From the NCBI RefSeq assembly GCF_000499385.1, contig NW_013651844.1, forward strand, positions 21,001 through 85,000: 64,000 nucleotides of DNA. The letters run 5' to 3'. Positions 13,117 through 24,356 of this stretch are shown in pieces. Source of the stretch: Eimeria necatrix (Eukaryota; Apicomplexa; Conoidasida; Eucoccidiorida; Eimeriidae). Numbering within the stretch: position 1 is the stretch's first letter; each line of letters opens with the position of its first letter. The position numbers were made by a program, and so were the translations under genes. The notes beneath the pieces were generated by a model. It saw nothing but the letters and a program-made list of their open reading frames with translations. It had not been told where the DNA came from and did not search any database.

Positions 13117-13596
13117 ATATGTGCAAGGATGTGCCGCAGCGTTGCCGCAGTGAACCTGCTACCTCCGTGCGCGATCAGCACTATAAGGGACCTCCTTTCT
13201 GCTGAAAGAAAAAACCTCAAGCAGATCAGAGGCACAGATTGACATTACCATCCGCAGATGGAGAAACGGCACTTTTTCTTGCAATAAGTATACATTTTGG
13301 ACCCTTGCTTTTACACGTTGAAATCAAGACTGAAGTCCAGAAACAGCGGTGAATGCAGTGATATGCCAGACTGCACCATATAAATGCAGCAAATGAGGAA
13401 TGCACAGGTGGAGACTACCTCAAGAGCGTGGAAGAGAGGCATATACAGCGTGCAAGATTATCGTGCGGCATGCTTGCTGCTTGAAACAGTCTGGAAGCGG
13501 AAAAAATCGAAAGCTGTCACAGTACATTTTAAAATATCCTGCGATGTCGTTCCTTATTTTCGTGAATGAACGGCTGTCCTAGATCGTTCCACCAGG
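13117..13596. other. Gap with one short open frame
   Basis: Directly after the solo LTR, an ATG frame at 13129-13242 reads MCRSVAAVNLLPPCAIST and continues to about 38 residues before TGA. It looks protein-like but no splice partner was found. The rest is unassigned and may hold 5' exons of the next gene. Confidence 0.3.
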
Positions 13597-15224
13597 AACA
13601 GCAGAATTCTCCCATCCTCTTCGTCTGCTGAGCAATACTTCGTGAGAGCCCTCCACGTGGATGCATGGCACCCATGCTACAATTCTGAGATCGAAACGAA
13701 TAGGAGCTTTATTTCTGCTTTCCTCGCATCTTTCGGAAGGTCACTTTCGAGTACAGTGAAATGCCGGGGTCGCACTGCCGCTGCGTGACTCACCGGCAAG
13801 CCAGTTAATATCACAAGGCACACCCAGCAGCACTCCCCGCAGTATATCGCGCACACAGTCACCTTGTAACCAGAGTGCATTATAGGGAAGAACAAAAATT
13901 GCTTGCGTCCAAATAAGAATGCGATGCCGGGGCACTTTAGAAACCCTGAGCTTCAGGTCCACACAGTGTTCTTCAGGCATGCAAATACTTCTCGAAGGTG
14001 CCTGACAGCGAGTGCAACGCTGGTTGATATTGGCTAAATATTACCATCCACGAACAGCGCTCATAGGTTACAATCACAACCCCTTAGCATTCCAGGTTAA
14101 CGCCATAGACCAGACTCTTCTGTCTATGGCGTTAACCTGGAGTGCTCTGGTTTGCAGACGGGACAACGTTCAACGGGCTGAAGCTCCCACAGATCCTCGC
14201 CTTGCGATTGCTGGCATTCCTAAATTTCAGCTAGGTTTTCCTGGCGAAATAGTTCGGTCTTTCATGCCAGCAGGTAAAGACCTGTTGCTTAGCCCCTGTA
14301 AGACGCCCTTACCACTGACACCACGCATGTTCTAAATTTGGCGAAGCATGATCTGATTTGCAGTAGCGCATCAAACGCCGCTTGAACTCGTTCGCTGCAT
14401 CCAGCGACCTGGTAAAAGCAGTCAGTTTCTTCCCCCCCTTAACAGCAGCTAGCATCCCAGTACTTCAAGCTCCAAGGAACCCGGGCCCTCTTCGCATCGG
14501 CATGCCGTTCAAAGAATTAGGTATCTGTGATGCTTGCATATCCTTGAGAGCGCTTCTTAGGGCTAGAGAGCAGCCAGCAGTTGACAAATCACCTCCGACA
14601 GCGCTTGCAGCGAAGAAAGCGAATGTGTTCGTCGCATCTGCGGTACATACCAACTCTCCTGTCTTTAGACTTTTCCTTTACCCGAATAACTTCTGAATAT
14701 TATCGCGCATTAGCTTTTTGAGCGTGCTCTCCACTGTCATGCAAATGAAGGAAGCACATGAAAGCGAAATACAAGAGCGACAGTTTGCTACGCTCCACCT
14801 GTGAAACTGTGTCTCTTCCCAGGCTCCGGGTGCATGATCCCTGTGTCATTTGTGCGCGAAGTGAAAGCGCATGGATGTTTTCTCCATTTCGATGCCATGC
14901 TCCAGGCTGTGAATGAATGTGAGGCAACGACACGCGAACAACTCATGCTGCTTGTACACAATGCGCAGAGCATTCTGTCGAATAAGATCAAATGATTAGG
15001 GTGTCTGGTAAAATCTCATTTAGGAACTGCGGCGCAGATCTCTAGGTGATGGAGGAAGAAGCTGCGTTGTGCGATTTGACAAGGCAGGCAGACAGTCAGC
15101 TGTCTCTCGCGTCGGACCAACAGAGTTCACCACCGTCGTTGGTGTGGAAGTGTCTTCATCTGAAGCACAGCCTAGGCGGTTTTTCGAACACTGGAAGCTG
15201 TGGACCTATGGATTTCAGTGGTAA
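13597..15224 (+). CDS. Multi-exon hypothetical protein (5' end not found)
   Basis: Exons with matching phases are about 13597-13739 (two bases left over), 14158-14273, 14446-14520 and 14823-14995 (ending TGA). The protein reads through pieces such as ALHVDAWHPCYNSEIETNR, LAIAGIPKFQLGFPGE, PLRIGMPFKELG and a C-terminal helix around VNECEATTREQLMLLVHNAQ. A further good terminal exon at 15046-15224 (VVRFDKAGRQSAV ... FEHWKLWTYGFQW, then TAA) is in phase with an alternative donor AAT/GTGAGG inside the 14823 exon. The gene may therefore have two 3' ends, or the second exon belongs to a neighbour. The first exon and the start codon are missing from my model. No known domain is recognised. The intron before 14158 carries a perfect inverted repeat. 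Confidence 0.5.
14091..14141. repeat. Perfect 20-bp inverted repeat with 11-base loop
   Basis: TCCAGGTTAACGCCATAGAC at 14091-14110 is followed, after 11 bases, by its exact reverse complement at 14122-14141. It lies in an intron and ends 16 bases before the 14158 splice acceptor, so in the transcript it would form a stable hairpin next to the 3' splice site. Confidence 0.95.
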
Positions 15225-16576
15225 ACCACTGGTATCCAATGCGTTCGATGACCTGGCCATATTCCTTATTCTTCAGGGATCCTGCACGTTGTTAGTGTAC
15301 AGAATCGGCCATTTTACGAATGCTACCACTCCACTGCGTTTTTGTTGCAAGTCGCTGGCTCACCTTATGTGCTTCGTTTTCACGGCCCAAGCGACTCCCA
15401 GGAGCACCACAGAAGAAGTTAAATAAATTCCTCCTGTTGGAATGCTGGAACAAACTCATTTTAAAAGGTAACTGAATAGACCAACAAGGCACATGGACGA
15501 CGAACCAAATAAAGCTAAGTCAGCTACTTGCGCAAAAAGGCAGCGGAGTGCTACCATTTGATGCTAACAGGTGACACAAAGTCGACGGAGCACCTGTAAG
15601 TATCATGTGCCAGCGCTCCACCTTTTTATGGAGGTAGCTGACTTGAGTTCCTTTTCCTGACGTCCCAGTACATGTGCAGCTTATGTGACGGGACTCTGCA
15701 GTAGCGTAGTCTTTGCGGATTTGTATAGTATACTGAGCCGCCAGCTGCACAAGCCATTGGGACAGACAACAGGACACTGGACAGCCGCAACAATGCTGCA
15801 GTCTGCAGCAGTGCTCATCCTATGGAGCACTTGTACGGGACTCAATTCTATTGCGCAGCCGTGTCGGGCGTACGGTGTATAGTAAGACTTCTAGGCGGCA
15901 GAAGACAGCTACACACAAAAATTAGGGCTTTAGGGCAATAGTATTGGCAACGCCCATGTGCGGGCAGAGGAGGCACCCCTAGCGCTGCAGCGTCTAGCAG
16001 TATTCCATCACCGATGTAGACACTACACTTTCATGAAAAGCGCAACCCAAAAGACTTCAAGGAGAGTGTCATGACGCTGTCGTCACAGGATAAAGGAAGC
16101 ACTGTGCAAGCACCAAAACTCGCAGAACAGCACGTTCGGAGCATGCTACCGCGATTCCTCAGCGACCATAATAGTATAGCACTGTAATTCATGCAGTTTC
16201 AGGCGTTGGCAATAACAGGCTAGTCATTTGGGCGAACCCGCTATATTAACATATAGCGGCGGGCCACGATAATGATCCTTGGATTATCGAAATTTGCCTG
16301 CATGGAGTAACCTGGTAGCTGGTGCTAATGGCGTATATGCGGAGAAATCCATTTCAACACCATAGCTATCTATGATACTGCTCATTTAAAGCAGTTCGGT
16401 TCCAAGCAAATGTATCGTGAAGAGCAACACTCTGGTAGACTGGAGCTTAACGGTTACCTAGCGTTTGCCTGAAGGGCACACAGCCCAACAGCACTAATGC
16501 TTTCATAATAAGCTCTGAGCTCTCACATATGCGACACCACTTAACATGCTGTGCGTCGTTTAATGCTCCTCTGCAG
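15225..16576. other. Unassigned stretch
   Basis: Only short frames occur, without a phase-consistent exon chain. Parts may be introns or the 5' exons of the 16577 gene. Nothing is supported. Confidence 0.4.
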
Positions 16577-17083
16577 AATCGGTCTTCTGACGCAACGTTG
16601 TGCGCTATTCATAGAGCTATTGGCGTTTGGGCCGAAGAACCGATAAAGTCACCCACGGAAGCAGCGGCTTGCAAGGCCTGCTTGGACAGGCGCAGTTTTC
16701 TACTATGCGGAGTAAAGATAGACATTGTGACTGCGCGAACTGCGCAACGTCCACGCCAATTCAGGACGCGGCATATATGGCTACCTGGGGCAGCTGTCCT
16801 GGGTCGGTTAGAGTGGCCGCATCGCCCACAGTAATGATTGCCATGGCTCGTACATGACTCCAGTCAAACTGATTCACCGAAGAAGCATTCTCTTGCCTGA
16901 GAGCACTGGGATGCTCTCCGTGGCAGTGTACTTATTGTGCCAACTCGTTTTTGGGGTAGTGTTGCTTTTGCTGCTCCAGACGTTGCTGCGACTCCCACGC
17001 GTATCCGTCCACCTCCAGCTATTCCACACACGGGTGGTGCTGGCCCCTCTACTGTCCCATATAATCCTGCTTTCCTTATTAAC
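16577..17083 (+). CDS. Partial multi-exon hypothetical protein
   Basis: Three exons with usable splice sites are seen: 16577-16711 (CTGCAG acceptor, GGA/GTAAAG donor, 45 codons), 16765 to 16830 or 16849, and 16980-17083 (ending AAC/GTACGT). With the 16849 donor the phases agree throughout. The first encodes a Cys/Ala-containing stretch (ATLCAIHRAIGVWAEEPIKS), the second AAYMATWGSCPGSVRVAA, the third a Pro/Thr-rich low-complexity stretch. The 53-bp intron is the shortest I accept in this window. A further small exon around 17169-17202 (PSVKGALLVPS) may follow. Start and stop are not identified, and no domain is recognised. Confidence 0.35.
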
Positions 17084-17764
17084 GTACGTGTATATATATG
17101 CTGCATCGACGTCGAGTCGCGTTTAATTCGTGAGCGCCACGGCTATATTTCACTCCACGACAGCCTTCTGTCAAAGGGGCCCTCTTGGTGCCGTCAAGTA
17201 ATGCATGCCTGCGTATTTGCTGCTTCTGCTTATAAACATGACATTATTATCGGAATTTGTCGTATTACTGGGATCATGAGTTTCTTGCTGTGTGCGAGTG
17301 TTGTTCTGCTATTTAAATGCTCGTGTTGGATGCAAGAGAACTCGGGTGACACGCCCCATTCTCGATCTTTTGATCGTCCAAACTGAGCACTCGCGTCACT
17401 GAAGATTACTCAATGATTTTGAGTATTAACGGCTGTACTACCGAATTGCAAGAAGAAATAAATTTATGGCTACTAGTCTATAGTCCCGCTTTCTTGAAGA
17501 ATTAAACTAAGTGAGTTGATGATGCCCAGAGAACAGCACGGAGAATAAAGAGTATGCAGTTCCTGCTCTCTTGTTAGAAAGCAGAGCCTGCACGCTTGCA
17601 CTAGCCCAACGCAGCCCATCGCATGTGTTCTCTCATGCGGCCTGCCGTTGATTGTAGCTGCTGTTCATGAGGAGATAGGAAATACCCTCATCACTGTATC
17701 GTTTCCTCAGAAGCTTGCCGGTTTCGTACTGATCTGCACTCACATCACTATCGCTTTACAAAAG
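17084..17764. other. Unassigned stretch upstream of a small gene
   Basis: Possible 3' exons of the 16577 gene and the promoter of the 17765 gene should lie here. No element is supported. Confidence 0.4.
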
Positions 17765-18321
17765 ATGGCGGAAAGTAACCAGTTAGAATTAACGTTAATG
17801 ACACAGCAGAGGATCGAAGGACAGCAACAAAACAGGAACACTACGTGGGAGTTCCACTTCGACAGCAATGCTGATTTCCGTGCGTATATCGAATGGGCAG
17901 TGTGAACATAAGCGCATAGCAGTAAATGTATTGTGGCGCTGTTGGAAAAATACACGTCGTTACAGTTTGGTCCAATCCAGATTTCACTTTCAAAAGGACC
18001 TTCGAGTGGCACGTGGCTTCGTTTCTGCTGTAGTACAAACAACGCGCGTATACAATATAGCGCAAGAATTACTCAACGGTTTAGCAATGAGCAGCTTTTC
18101 TTCAGGAGTCTGGCCATGTTGGCAGCACACAGGTGACTTTATCACGGTAGGCCGCGCTCACGAGAATTTCGGAGAGTGCTCCATTATACTACGGTGGCAA
18201 TGCGCCACGTACTCACTTTACCCCTACTGAGATAGGCTTGTTCAGCGCAAATGATAGCCGTGGGCTGCAAAGAAGCACTAACGGGTTTACATTCTCCATC
18301 GCTCTCACTATGCAGAGATGA
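17765..18321 (+). CDS. Complete three-exon hypothetical protein, 125 residues
   Basis: Exons 17765-17899, 17966-18132 and 18246-18321 give an uninterrupted frame from ATG (context AAAGATGGCG) to TGA. The lengths of 135, 167 and 76 bases fit phases 0, 2 and end. The introns are 66 and 113 bp with GT/AG ends. The protein starts MAESNQLELTLMTQQRIEGQ, continues with an aromatic-rich stretch (WEFHFDSNADFRAYIEWA) and then mixed polar residues with two adjacent Cys. There is no signal peptide, membrane segment or recognised domain. The compact structure and clean phases make it a good gene model despite having no family. Confidence 0.5.
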
Positions 18322-18513
18322 TACTGAATGCCCAACATGAAAGGTAGCTTTTTCTGCTTTTTCTGGCCCAAATTTGAGTAAGAATATCATAGACAAATTA
18401 TGATTTTGGGCTGACAAACAAAATTGTGGCTAAAAGAGGTCAGTAAGGCAACTGCTTTGATTGCCTCCCGCTTGAAATAAAATTGGGCATCTCCCTGAAA
18501 TAACAAATCGGCA

Positions 18514-19188
18514 CTAGCACAATGGCATTGCCTCAAAAGAAGGCAGATGGATAAAGGAGGAAATGAGCGCAGGAGGGAGCTGTGGTGTCGTGGACGAACT
18601 ATGAGTGTTGGGAGCTATACCATTAGGACTACATATATTATATTTTCCAGAATATACGCAGGTCTGACCACACGGTTCGAACTCCAACGTACGCCATTCT
18701 TTTTTTCTCAGCGCACCACAAGCTGCCGAGGCCTCTGTCTCACTTGAGTGAGAAAGCGTCATGAGCCTAATGCAGGCGACTGCATGCGGGAGCCCTTGAT
18801 TTTGAGCACCTTCTATTGCGTATGGATTTGGCGTACGCGTAAAAAACAAAGCTTTGAAACATTGCTGCTGCAGTCGAATAAACATATTCCCCAGCTGATT
18901 CGGTATAGGGACTTTAGGACTTAGTGCTCTGCCTACGCTGTGGCGCTGGACCCTAATATGATTCGTGGCAGGTTCTTCAATTGAGAACTGATACGCGTCT
19001 ATCCTGTTGACAGACTGATTAATTAGCGCCGCGGAAATTTCTTGGCCTGAGGAGAGAAGTGAAGCGCTACTTGCCGTGTTTCTATATACAAGCTCTCTGC
19101 GTTGGGTTAGTTCTAATTTGGTAAATTGAAGCGTTTCGAAATGGCGACACCAGGCAAACACCTCATAGTAAAATCTGGCTATAAGCAT
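18514..19188 (-). CDS. Hypothetical protein, single 224-residue open frame
   Basis: An ATG-started frame of 224 codons runs without a stop to TAG/TGA near 18514. This is long for chance at this base composition. The sequence is Ser/Thr/Ala-rich with scattered Cys and shows no recognised domain, signal peptide or clear membrane helix. It could be an intronless gene or the last exon of a longer one extending to the right. The codon pattern is not strong enough to be sure it is expressed. Confidence 0.35.
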   Translation of the reverse strand: MLIARFYYEVFAWCRHFETLQFTKLELTQRRELVYRNTASSASLLSSGQEISAALINQSVNRIDAYQFSIEEPATNHIRVQRHSVGRALSPKVPIPNQLGNMFIRLQQQCFKALFFTRTPNPYAIEGAQNQGLPHAVACIRLMTLSHSSETEASAACGALRKKEWRTLEFEPCGQTCVYSGKYNICSPNGIAPNTHSSSTTPQLPPALISSFIHLPSFEAMPLC

Positions 19189-19552
19189 AGGACGATGTGA
19201 GCGTCCTCAGCTGACGCTACAGCTCATTGGATACCGAGCCATGATGGTAAGCCTGCAGCTGGTATCAAGGAACTGGGGTCTCACCTTCTTATGCCGTGTT
19301 GCCCTTGCTAAGAGGTTACAGTAAATGAGTCACCCTATCGAAGACATCCGTGTAAATATGTACGCCTTGTGGATTACAGAGCCAATGCTAGGATACTATT
19401 GTGAGGTTGAGAAAATTATTATATTCAGAAACACGTTCCAATTGTGGTGTTCCCCGGTCAGCGTGGTACACGCGTGATGAATGTAGTCAGAGAATATCGC
19501 ATGACGCTAGTGCTTCAGGCGGAATTTACACTGCATGCCAGCCACAAAGTAA

Positions 19553-19873
19553 ATGAGAATATCGCTGCATCCCGGGGCTTGCACCTATGAGACCACCAGG
19601 AAGCTGTGGAACGCTTGTGACACAAGCGCGTGGTTCATCTCGAGGAGCTCCGAAGGGCCAAGCGAAGCGCTTTCAAGGATGCTTCACCAGCTATACGCAC
19701 CTGAAGAGACGCTTCTATGTCCAGCCTTTGAACATGTCCAGTTTTGCTATATGTGCACACCAGACCAACACTTGGCGCCGATCTTCAGTCAACCGCTTAG
19801 TGCTGTCGGACTGACCACCAATTTTCTTCACGCGCGCACGCTCAAACTGGACATTTCGAGTACTAGGCATTAA
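19553..19873 (+). CDS. Hypothetical 106-residue open frame
   Basis: The ATG-started frame reads plausible protein (for example SSEGPSEALSRMLHQLYAPE and FEHVQFCYMCTPDQH) to TAA. No domain is recognised. It could be a terminal exon. The support is only length and amino-acid make-up. Confidence 0.3.
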   Translation: MRISLHPGACTYETTRKLWNACDTSAWFISRSSEGPSEALSRMLHQLYAPEETLLCPAFEHVQFCYMCTPDQHLAPIFSQPLSAVGLTTNFLHARTLKLDISSTRH

Positions 19874-20344
19874 GCAGTCGAGCTCTGAGGGAGCTTGAGG
19901 TCATTGAGTTTTCCACTACACGAAATTTCGCAGTGGCATCATGGCAGTGTGCGTCCAATAGGCAGCAGCCATGAGCAGTGGATGTTTCTAGAATGCTCTC
20001 TGGAGCCAGAAGTTAAGACTGACGCACGCCAATAGAGTGTCCCGCCAAGCGCCCTCATGTGTACGCTTGTTAAACGAATCTGGCGTCTATTTCTGGCGAA
20101 CTTCTTCGCGCTAGAGTTCAGCATAATATCCTGGAAAGGGGCTCCATAGAGAGATGCATAATTGCTTCACAGACTGCTTTTCACTAGACAGGACGGTTCA
20201 TCGTGTATGTCTATTTGGTGCCAGGCTGCATTAGTGCGGTTGTGAAATACGATGCAGCAATGATTCTTCCTGATCAATATTTAGGGGCATGAAAGCCTTC
20301 ATACGATTGCTGTTTTCCAATCGTGCAGCGTATGACCTGGGAAC
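19874..20344. other. Unassigned gap
   Basis: Nothing supported. Short frames only. Confidence 0.4.
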
Positions 20345-20620
20345 TTGGCGGCAGCTTTCTCCATTCTCTGTATGTATTGCTCACCGTGTGAGATGCCGCG
20401 CGAGAACTTTCTGAGAGTGCGGCTTAGAGAACAATTTGACGTCATGCAATTCACCTACACTTTCAGGGCTGTCGCTCAGCACGTGCGATCAGAAGATCTT
20501 GCTGTAATTGAATTAAGCGCTGTATGCAAATCACAGAGAATGTGCTGGGAATGTGTGGCGCAAGAAAAAGACCTCGACGTCGTGGTCTGGTTTGTCGAGG
20601 CGATAGTGTTGCTTTGTTGA
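20345..20620 (+). CDS. Hypothetical 76-91 residue open frame
   Basis: The most likely start is the ATG at 20393 (MPRENFLRVRLREQFDVMQF), with an upstream in-frame ATG at 20345. The frame continues through AVAQHVRSEDLAVIELSAV and a Cys-containing part to a short hydrophobic end before TGA at 20618-20620. The composition looks coding but there is no homology call. It may be one exon of a larger gene. Confidence 0.3.
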   Translation: MAAAFSILCMYCSPCEMPRENFLRVRLREQFDVMQFTYTFRAVAQHVRSEDLAVIELSAVCKSQRMCWECVAQEKDLDVVVWFVEAIVLLC

Positions 20621-22396
20621 GTGCGATTGAGCACGCTATAGGAAATCTGAGCGTTATCCGTTGAGAGCACTACAGGGTTCACTCTGCATAGCAGACAATT
20701 CAGCAGAGAAACTAATGAAGCAACGCGAAGTGTCTGTTTGCGCGACTCATCTTTTCAGGTGTTATCATCGGTTGTGTGTAATTAAGCCAGTGCGTGAGTC
20801 CGTGTCATGGGCTTTGCACTGGAGCCTGCATAACACGAACTTCGGTCTTCAGAAGGAGCTCCCCAGCGTCGGTAAAGGCGTTACTTTCACTCAACGCACA
20901 CATATGAGCTCACCAATTTCGAAAAATGTGGGTCAGTATGAAAATCAGCATTGCAGCTAACCAAAAATCTTATAGCGCTTCTTCCTGGGCTTGTCAAAGC
21001 TGCTTGCTGGCAGTTTTGGGTTTCTCACAATATCTAGAAATATCCGGGTTCAACGTTCTATGCTTTCGAATTATCAGCATGGCTACTTCGAGACGCGACG
21101 GAGTTCGGCACACTAACCAGTGTTGTAGTACAATAAACCCATAATGGTGCCCTGGTCCACTTTTGCTGGCAGCGCTGCAGTCTCATTATCTAAAAAATAT
21201 GGCTTCATTAAGCAAGCAGGGAATGCAGCTAGAGGAGGCTGTCGTGGTCTCTTGTAGCTCATATTTTTGCCCTGTCTCTTCGTGTATTATCCCTATCTAG
21301 TTGTATGTGACCCTGCTATTGTCTAAAGCGCGTTATCTATTTACCTGCTGATTACAGGATCATCTCCATCGCCACGTAGGTGTCACAGAGTTCTTACTTC
21401 GCTCAACCATTGCTTGACCATAACTCCAATGCTATCGTGTTGCGAATGGGCGTGGCTACGTGTAGCTGTTTCTCTACGAGGGAATATCTCGACGCAGCCG
21501 TGCACACATGCGCTGCAGCTACCAGCAATGTATATATATATATATATATATAGCTACCGTACCTTGAATTTCTTTTTAAGTGAATGACACTGCACTTGCA
21601 TGAAATGAAAATAGGTGGATTGCTTCGATACATAGAGACTGAATCCGCTGCGCATTCTGCTGTTATATTTTTATGATATCGTTAAGCAAGCAAGTAAGCA
21701 CCGCTCGTACGTTGCACAGCTGTTCCTGCTTAGAGTTGAGGCAACGGTCAAACCGCTTGTGCTCACGGAAAGAAGAGTTCTTAAACTCGATGGATCCTTC
21801 AGCTTTGCACACCCTGTGCTGACCTGCCAAGGCAGCAGAGTGCCAAACGATGCGAAAAGGAAATTTTGAAAATGCGTATTTTTTCTTCATGCCGGAACTA
21901 TGGCGCATGTACGAATAATTGATTACCAAACATTTGAGGGGAACTTGTCTCAAGCTCATTTGGAATGACGAGATAGTGCTGCTGCAAGTTTAGCTCTACC
22001 ATATTGGGATTCAAAGGCAGCAGAAACTCCTATGGGAGCATACAGTTGAAAATGTTGTCCATTGGTCGCCACTTCTTGTGTGGCGTTGATCAATTTTGCA
22101 AAGTCAGCAGCGGAATTTCAAAAATGAGAGTGTCCCCTCATGCTGAGGGTGCCCACTCCCGCCTATTAACGTTAAAGTGTTGTGACGGAATACTGGCACT
22201 GTCTTAGCAGCGCTTAGGCCAATACCTCCTCGGCCGGAACTATGGCAGCAGTAAATCTGGTTTTGTTTCATTCCCAAACAGGCCGGAGGCGATCGTCTCA
22301 TAGCCTGGCATTATTATGAATCTCGAGCATCGAGGCCCTTGCATGTATACGCTGAGTTCGCCGCGTAATTTTGCTGTGTGCAATTTCAACTGCAGG
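20621..22396. other. Long unassigned stretch
   Basis: It contains a (TA)11 dinucleotide tract at 21530-21552. A minus-strand frame around 22130-21964 reads protein-like (LINATQEVATNGQHFQLYAP, ending ALSRHSK and a stop) but lacks a convincing splice acceptor. Nothing else is supported. Confidence 0.4.
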
Positions 22397-22561
22397 ATGG
22401 CTAATTTCACCGATGGAACACAATGGAATCCCACTGTATGGGAAAGCAATTCCCATGAGCGCAACCAGGAGGAATCCTCTGGTCTAATAGCAGTATTCTC
22501 GGACTCAGCAAATACGTGTGTCTGCGAAGAGCAAGCCGATGCTCATGTCCGATCACAATAA
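22397..22561 (+). CDS. Short hypothetical open frame or terminal exon
   Basis: A CTGCAG acceptor is followed by ATG at 22397 and 54 codons reading MANFTDGTQWNPTVWESNS and a Cys/Glu-containing tail to TAA. It may be a terminal exon or a very small gene. No family is recognised. Confidence 0.25.
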   Translation: MANFTDGTQWNPTVWESNSHERNQEESSGLIAVFSDSANTCVCEEQADAHVRSQ

Positions 22562-23524
22562 TGCGAAATACTGCGTCGTTCTACTCAGCATGAAACTGTG
22601 GTACGTATTTCTTGTGAATTGAATTGTCCGTATTGAGGCTTCAATGTACTATGCTGCTCAGGCATAAAGTGGTGCTGCAGAATGCATATCGTGCAGCAAA
22701 CAGAAGTTAGACGCTCACATCAGATGCAGGAATGGCCTATGAAAGCAGATCAATTGCAACCTTGCGTGAAGCAACGCAGAGCCAATCGAATAGTTCGGTA
22801 GGTACGTCGGAGAAAGTTTCCGTGGAGGAGCGCGGAACCTAATATTTATTCGGCCCGATGGCTCAACGCTAGCATGGCGCAACGGGCGCTTTTTTTCACA
22901 GATATCCAGGAACACTATGAATTCCACCTTGTGGTGGTTCTGAGCTCGCGGTGAAGGAGGGCAATTGTAGGCTCCAGGGTCGCTCAGGAATGCTGACTTT
23001 TGCAGAATTATGGTTTCTATACGCTTTCAGTGAAGACGGAGGGATTGTATGCTGTGTTGTCTTTCACCGAGTGGCATGGAAAATGAGCCCCGTCCATTTG
23101 TCCTTGCGGTGCTGCTTGCTTATCGGCAATTATACGTGGTTTCCTGAGAGGATACTTTCTTTATGGGCTTGGTCATTCTTCAATCGTCAGCAAATTTCTT
23201 TATAACCTCCAGCCGTGGTTCAAAGGGAAAATGGAAACTTATATTCGACACAAGCCAATCATTTACGCAGGTATTTACTGTGTGAGATATCCCCCCCCCC
23301 AACGGATTTCAAAGAACAACTGATGCGCTGGTGTCTGTTTCTGGGCATGCCAGTGATAGTATACAAGAAACAGCCTATTAAGAAATCCCGTAGCTCGTTC
23401 TGATTGTATAAATCCTCGTTGCTTCGTGAAAGCGAGAGCATGCCGACGTTTTGAAACTGTAACGAGAAGGTGCATTAGTGCAACTCAAAAGTACTGTTTT
23501 TTGGCAATGTAGAGCTAACGTGGG
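22562..23524. other. Unassigned gap
   Basis: Short open frames on both strands, none spliceable into a consistent chain. A C10 homopolymer lies at about 23291-23300. Confidence 0.4.
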
Positions 23525-24356
23525 TTAAAATGTGCTGATGCGAGGCAACCAATAGGGATGAGGCACGTTGTAGGACAATATTCTGCGCGACAGCTGATCC
23601 AGCTTAACTGATTTGGCAGATGAGTGCCAAGGATATTTTCGAAGCTACTCAGTGGGGATGGTGCGCGCAGAATGACAGCTGATTCGCACCTGCAACATCG
23701 AGGTGCGTGGATCTATTTAGGTGCAGGCAGTTGTTGTTGGGTGCTTCATATAGCACGGTTTCCCAGGAGTACAACAGTTCTCGCAGGCAAATAGTACGTG
23801 AAGAGAGTGGAGAAACCATGAGCTTTTGGTCTGTTTGGCGCAGAAACTCTAGAATGGGGACATCGCGATCACTGAGTAGGTGACTGCTGCTTTGCTGCCC
23901 TGTTGCGTTGCGGTGAGTGTCAAGCAGTGCTTTGTTGTACACGCCTGAAATTGCGGAGGGAACACTAACTGAATTGCCATCTGGTTCTTTATTTGTGAAG
24001 ACTTCGCCATTTCACTTGATTACAGATGGCGCTTATTTGTGCTAAAATGCCGGTTTTGTGAGTCGTAGGCTCATTCTGAGATATTGAATATACGTACGCA
24101 AGAGGGTGCATAGACTGTTCGATGCAATACCAGCTATCTCGCCTGACATGGTCCGAAAGCGAAAAATATCTACCTGTCTGTATAGATTCTGGAGATAGAA
24201 GACGCATCAAGATGCTCTGCATGTTTGAGAAACACCTTGCGATATACGTTCGGTCCCAAGGGAAAGCCCGAGACTCCTTGTCACGGTGTAATGCGCGGAC
24301 GATATGATATGCTTCCACGGTAACGTTTTCGGGAAATAAATATAGCGGGATGTCGA
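23525..24356 (-). CDS. 3' part of a multi-exon hypothetical protein
   Basis: Three consecutive minus-strand exons join in phase: 24356-24174, 23944-23690 and 23607-23525 (ending TAA). The reading gives a continuous protein of about 173 residues, with pieces LFPENVTVEAYHIVRALHRD, SNMQSILMRLLSPESIQTG, DVPILEFLRQTDQKLMVSPL and a C-terminus KLDQLSRRILSYNVPHPYW. The first acceptor used is CATAAG, a weak site. The intron lengths are 229 and 82 bp. The upstream part of the gene was not found. A frame reading LHCEGYVRKTL near 24440 could belong to it but would leave an intron of only 40 bp. No domain is recognised, and the segment has no membrane helix. Confidence 0.5.

Noticed and set aside
16854..17126. 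Plus-strand frame with a long Leu-rich stretch
   Set aside because: The overlapping frame with Pro/Thr-rich sequence fits the splice phases of the neighbouring exons. The Leu-rich frame is probably its shadow.
21964..22130. Minus-strand terminal exon reading ATQEVATNGQHFQLYAP
   Set aside because: It looks coding, but no AG acceptor precedes it within the open frame, so it cannot be spliced as read.
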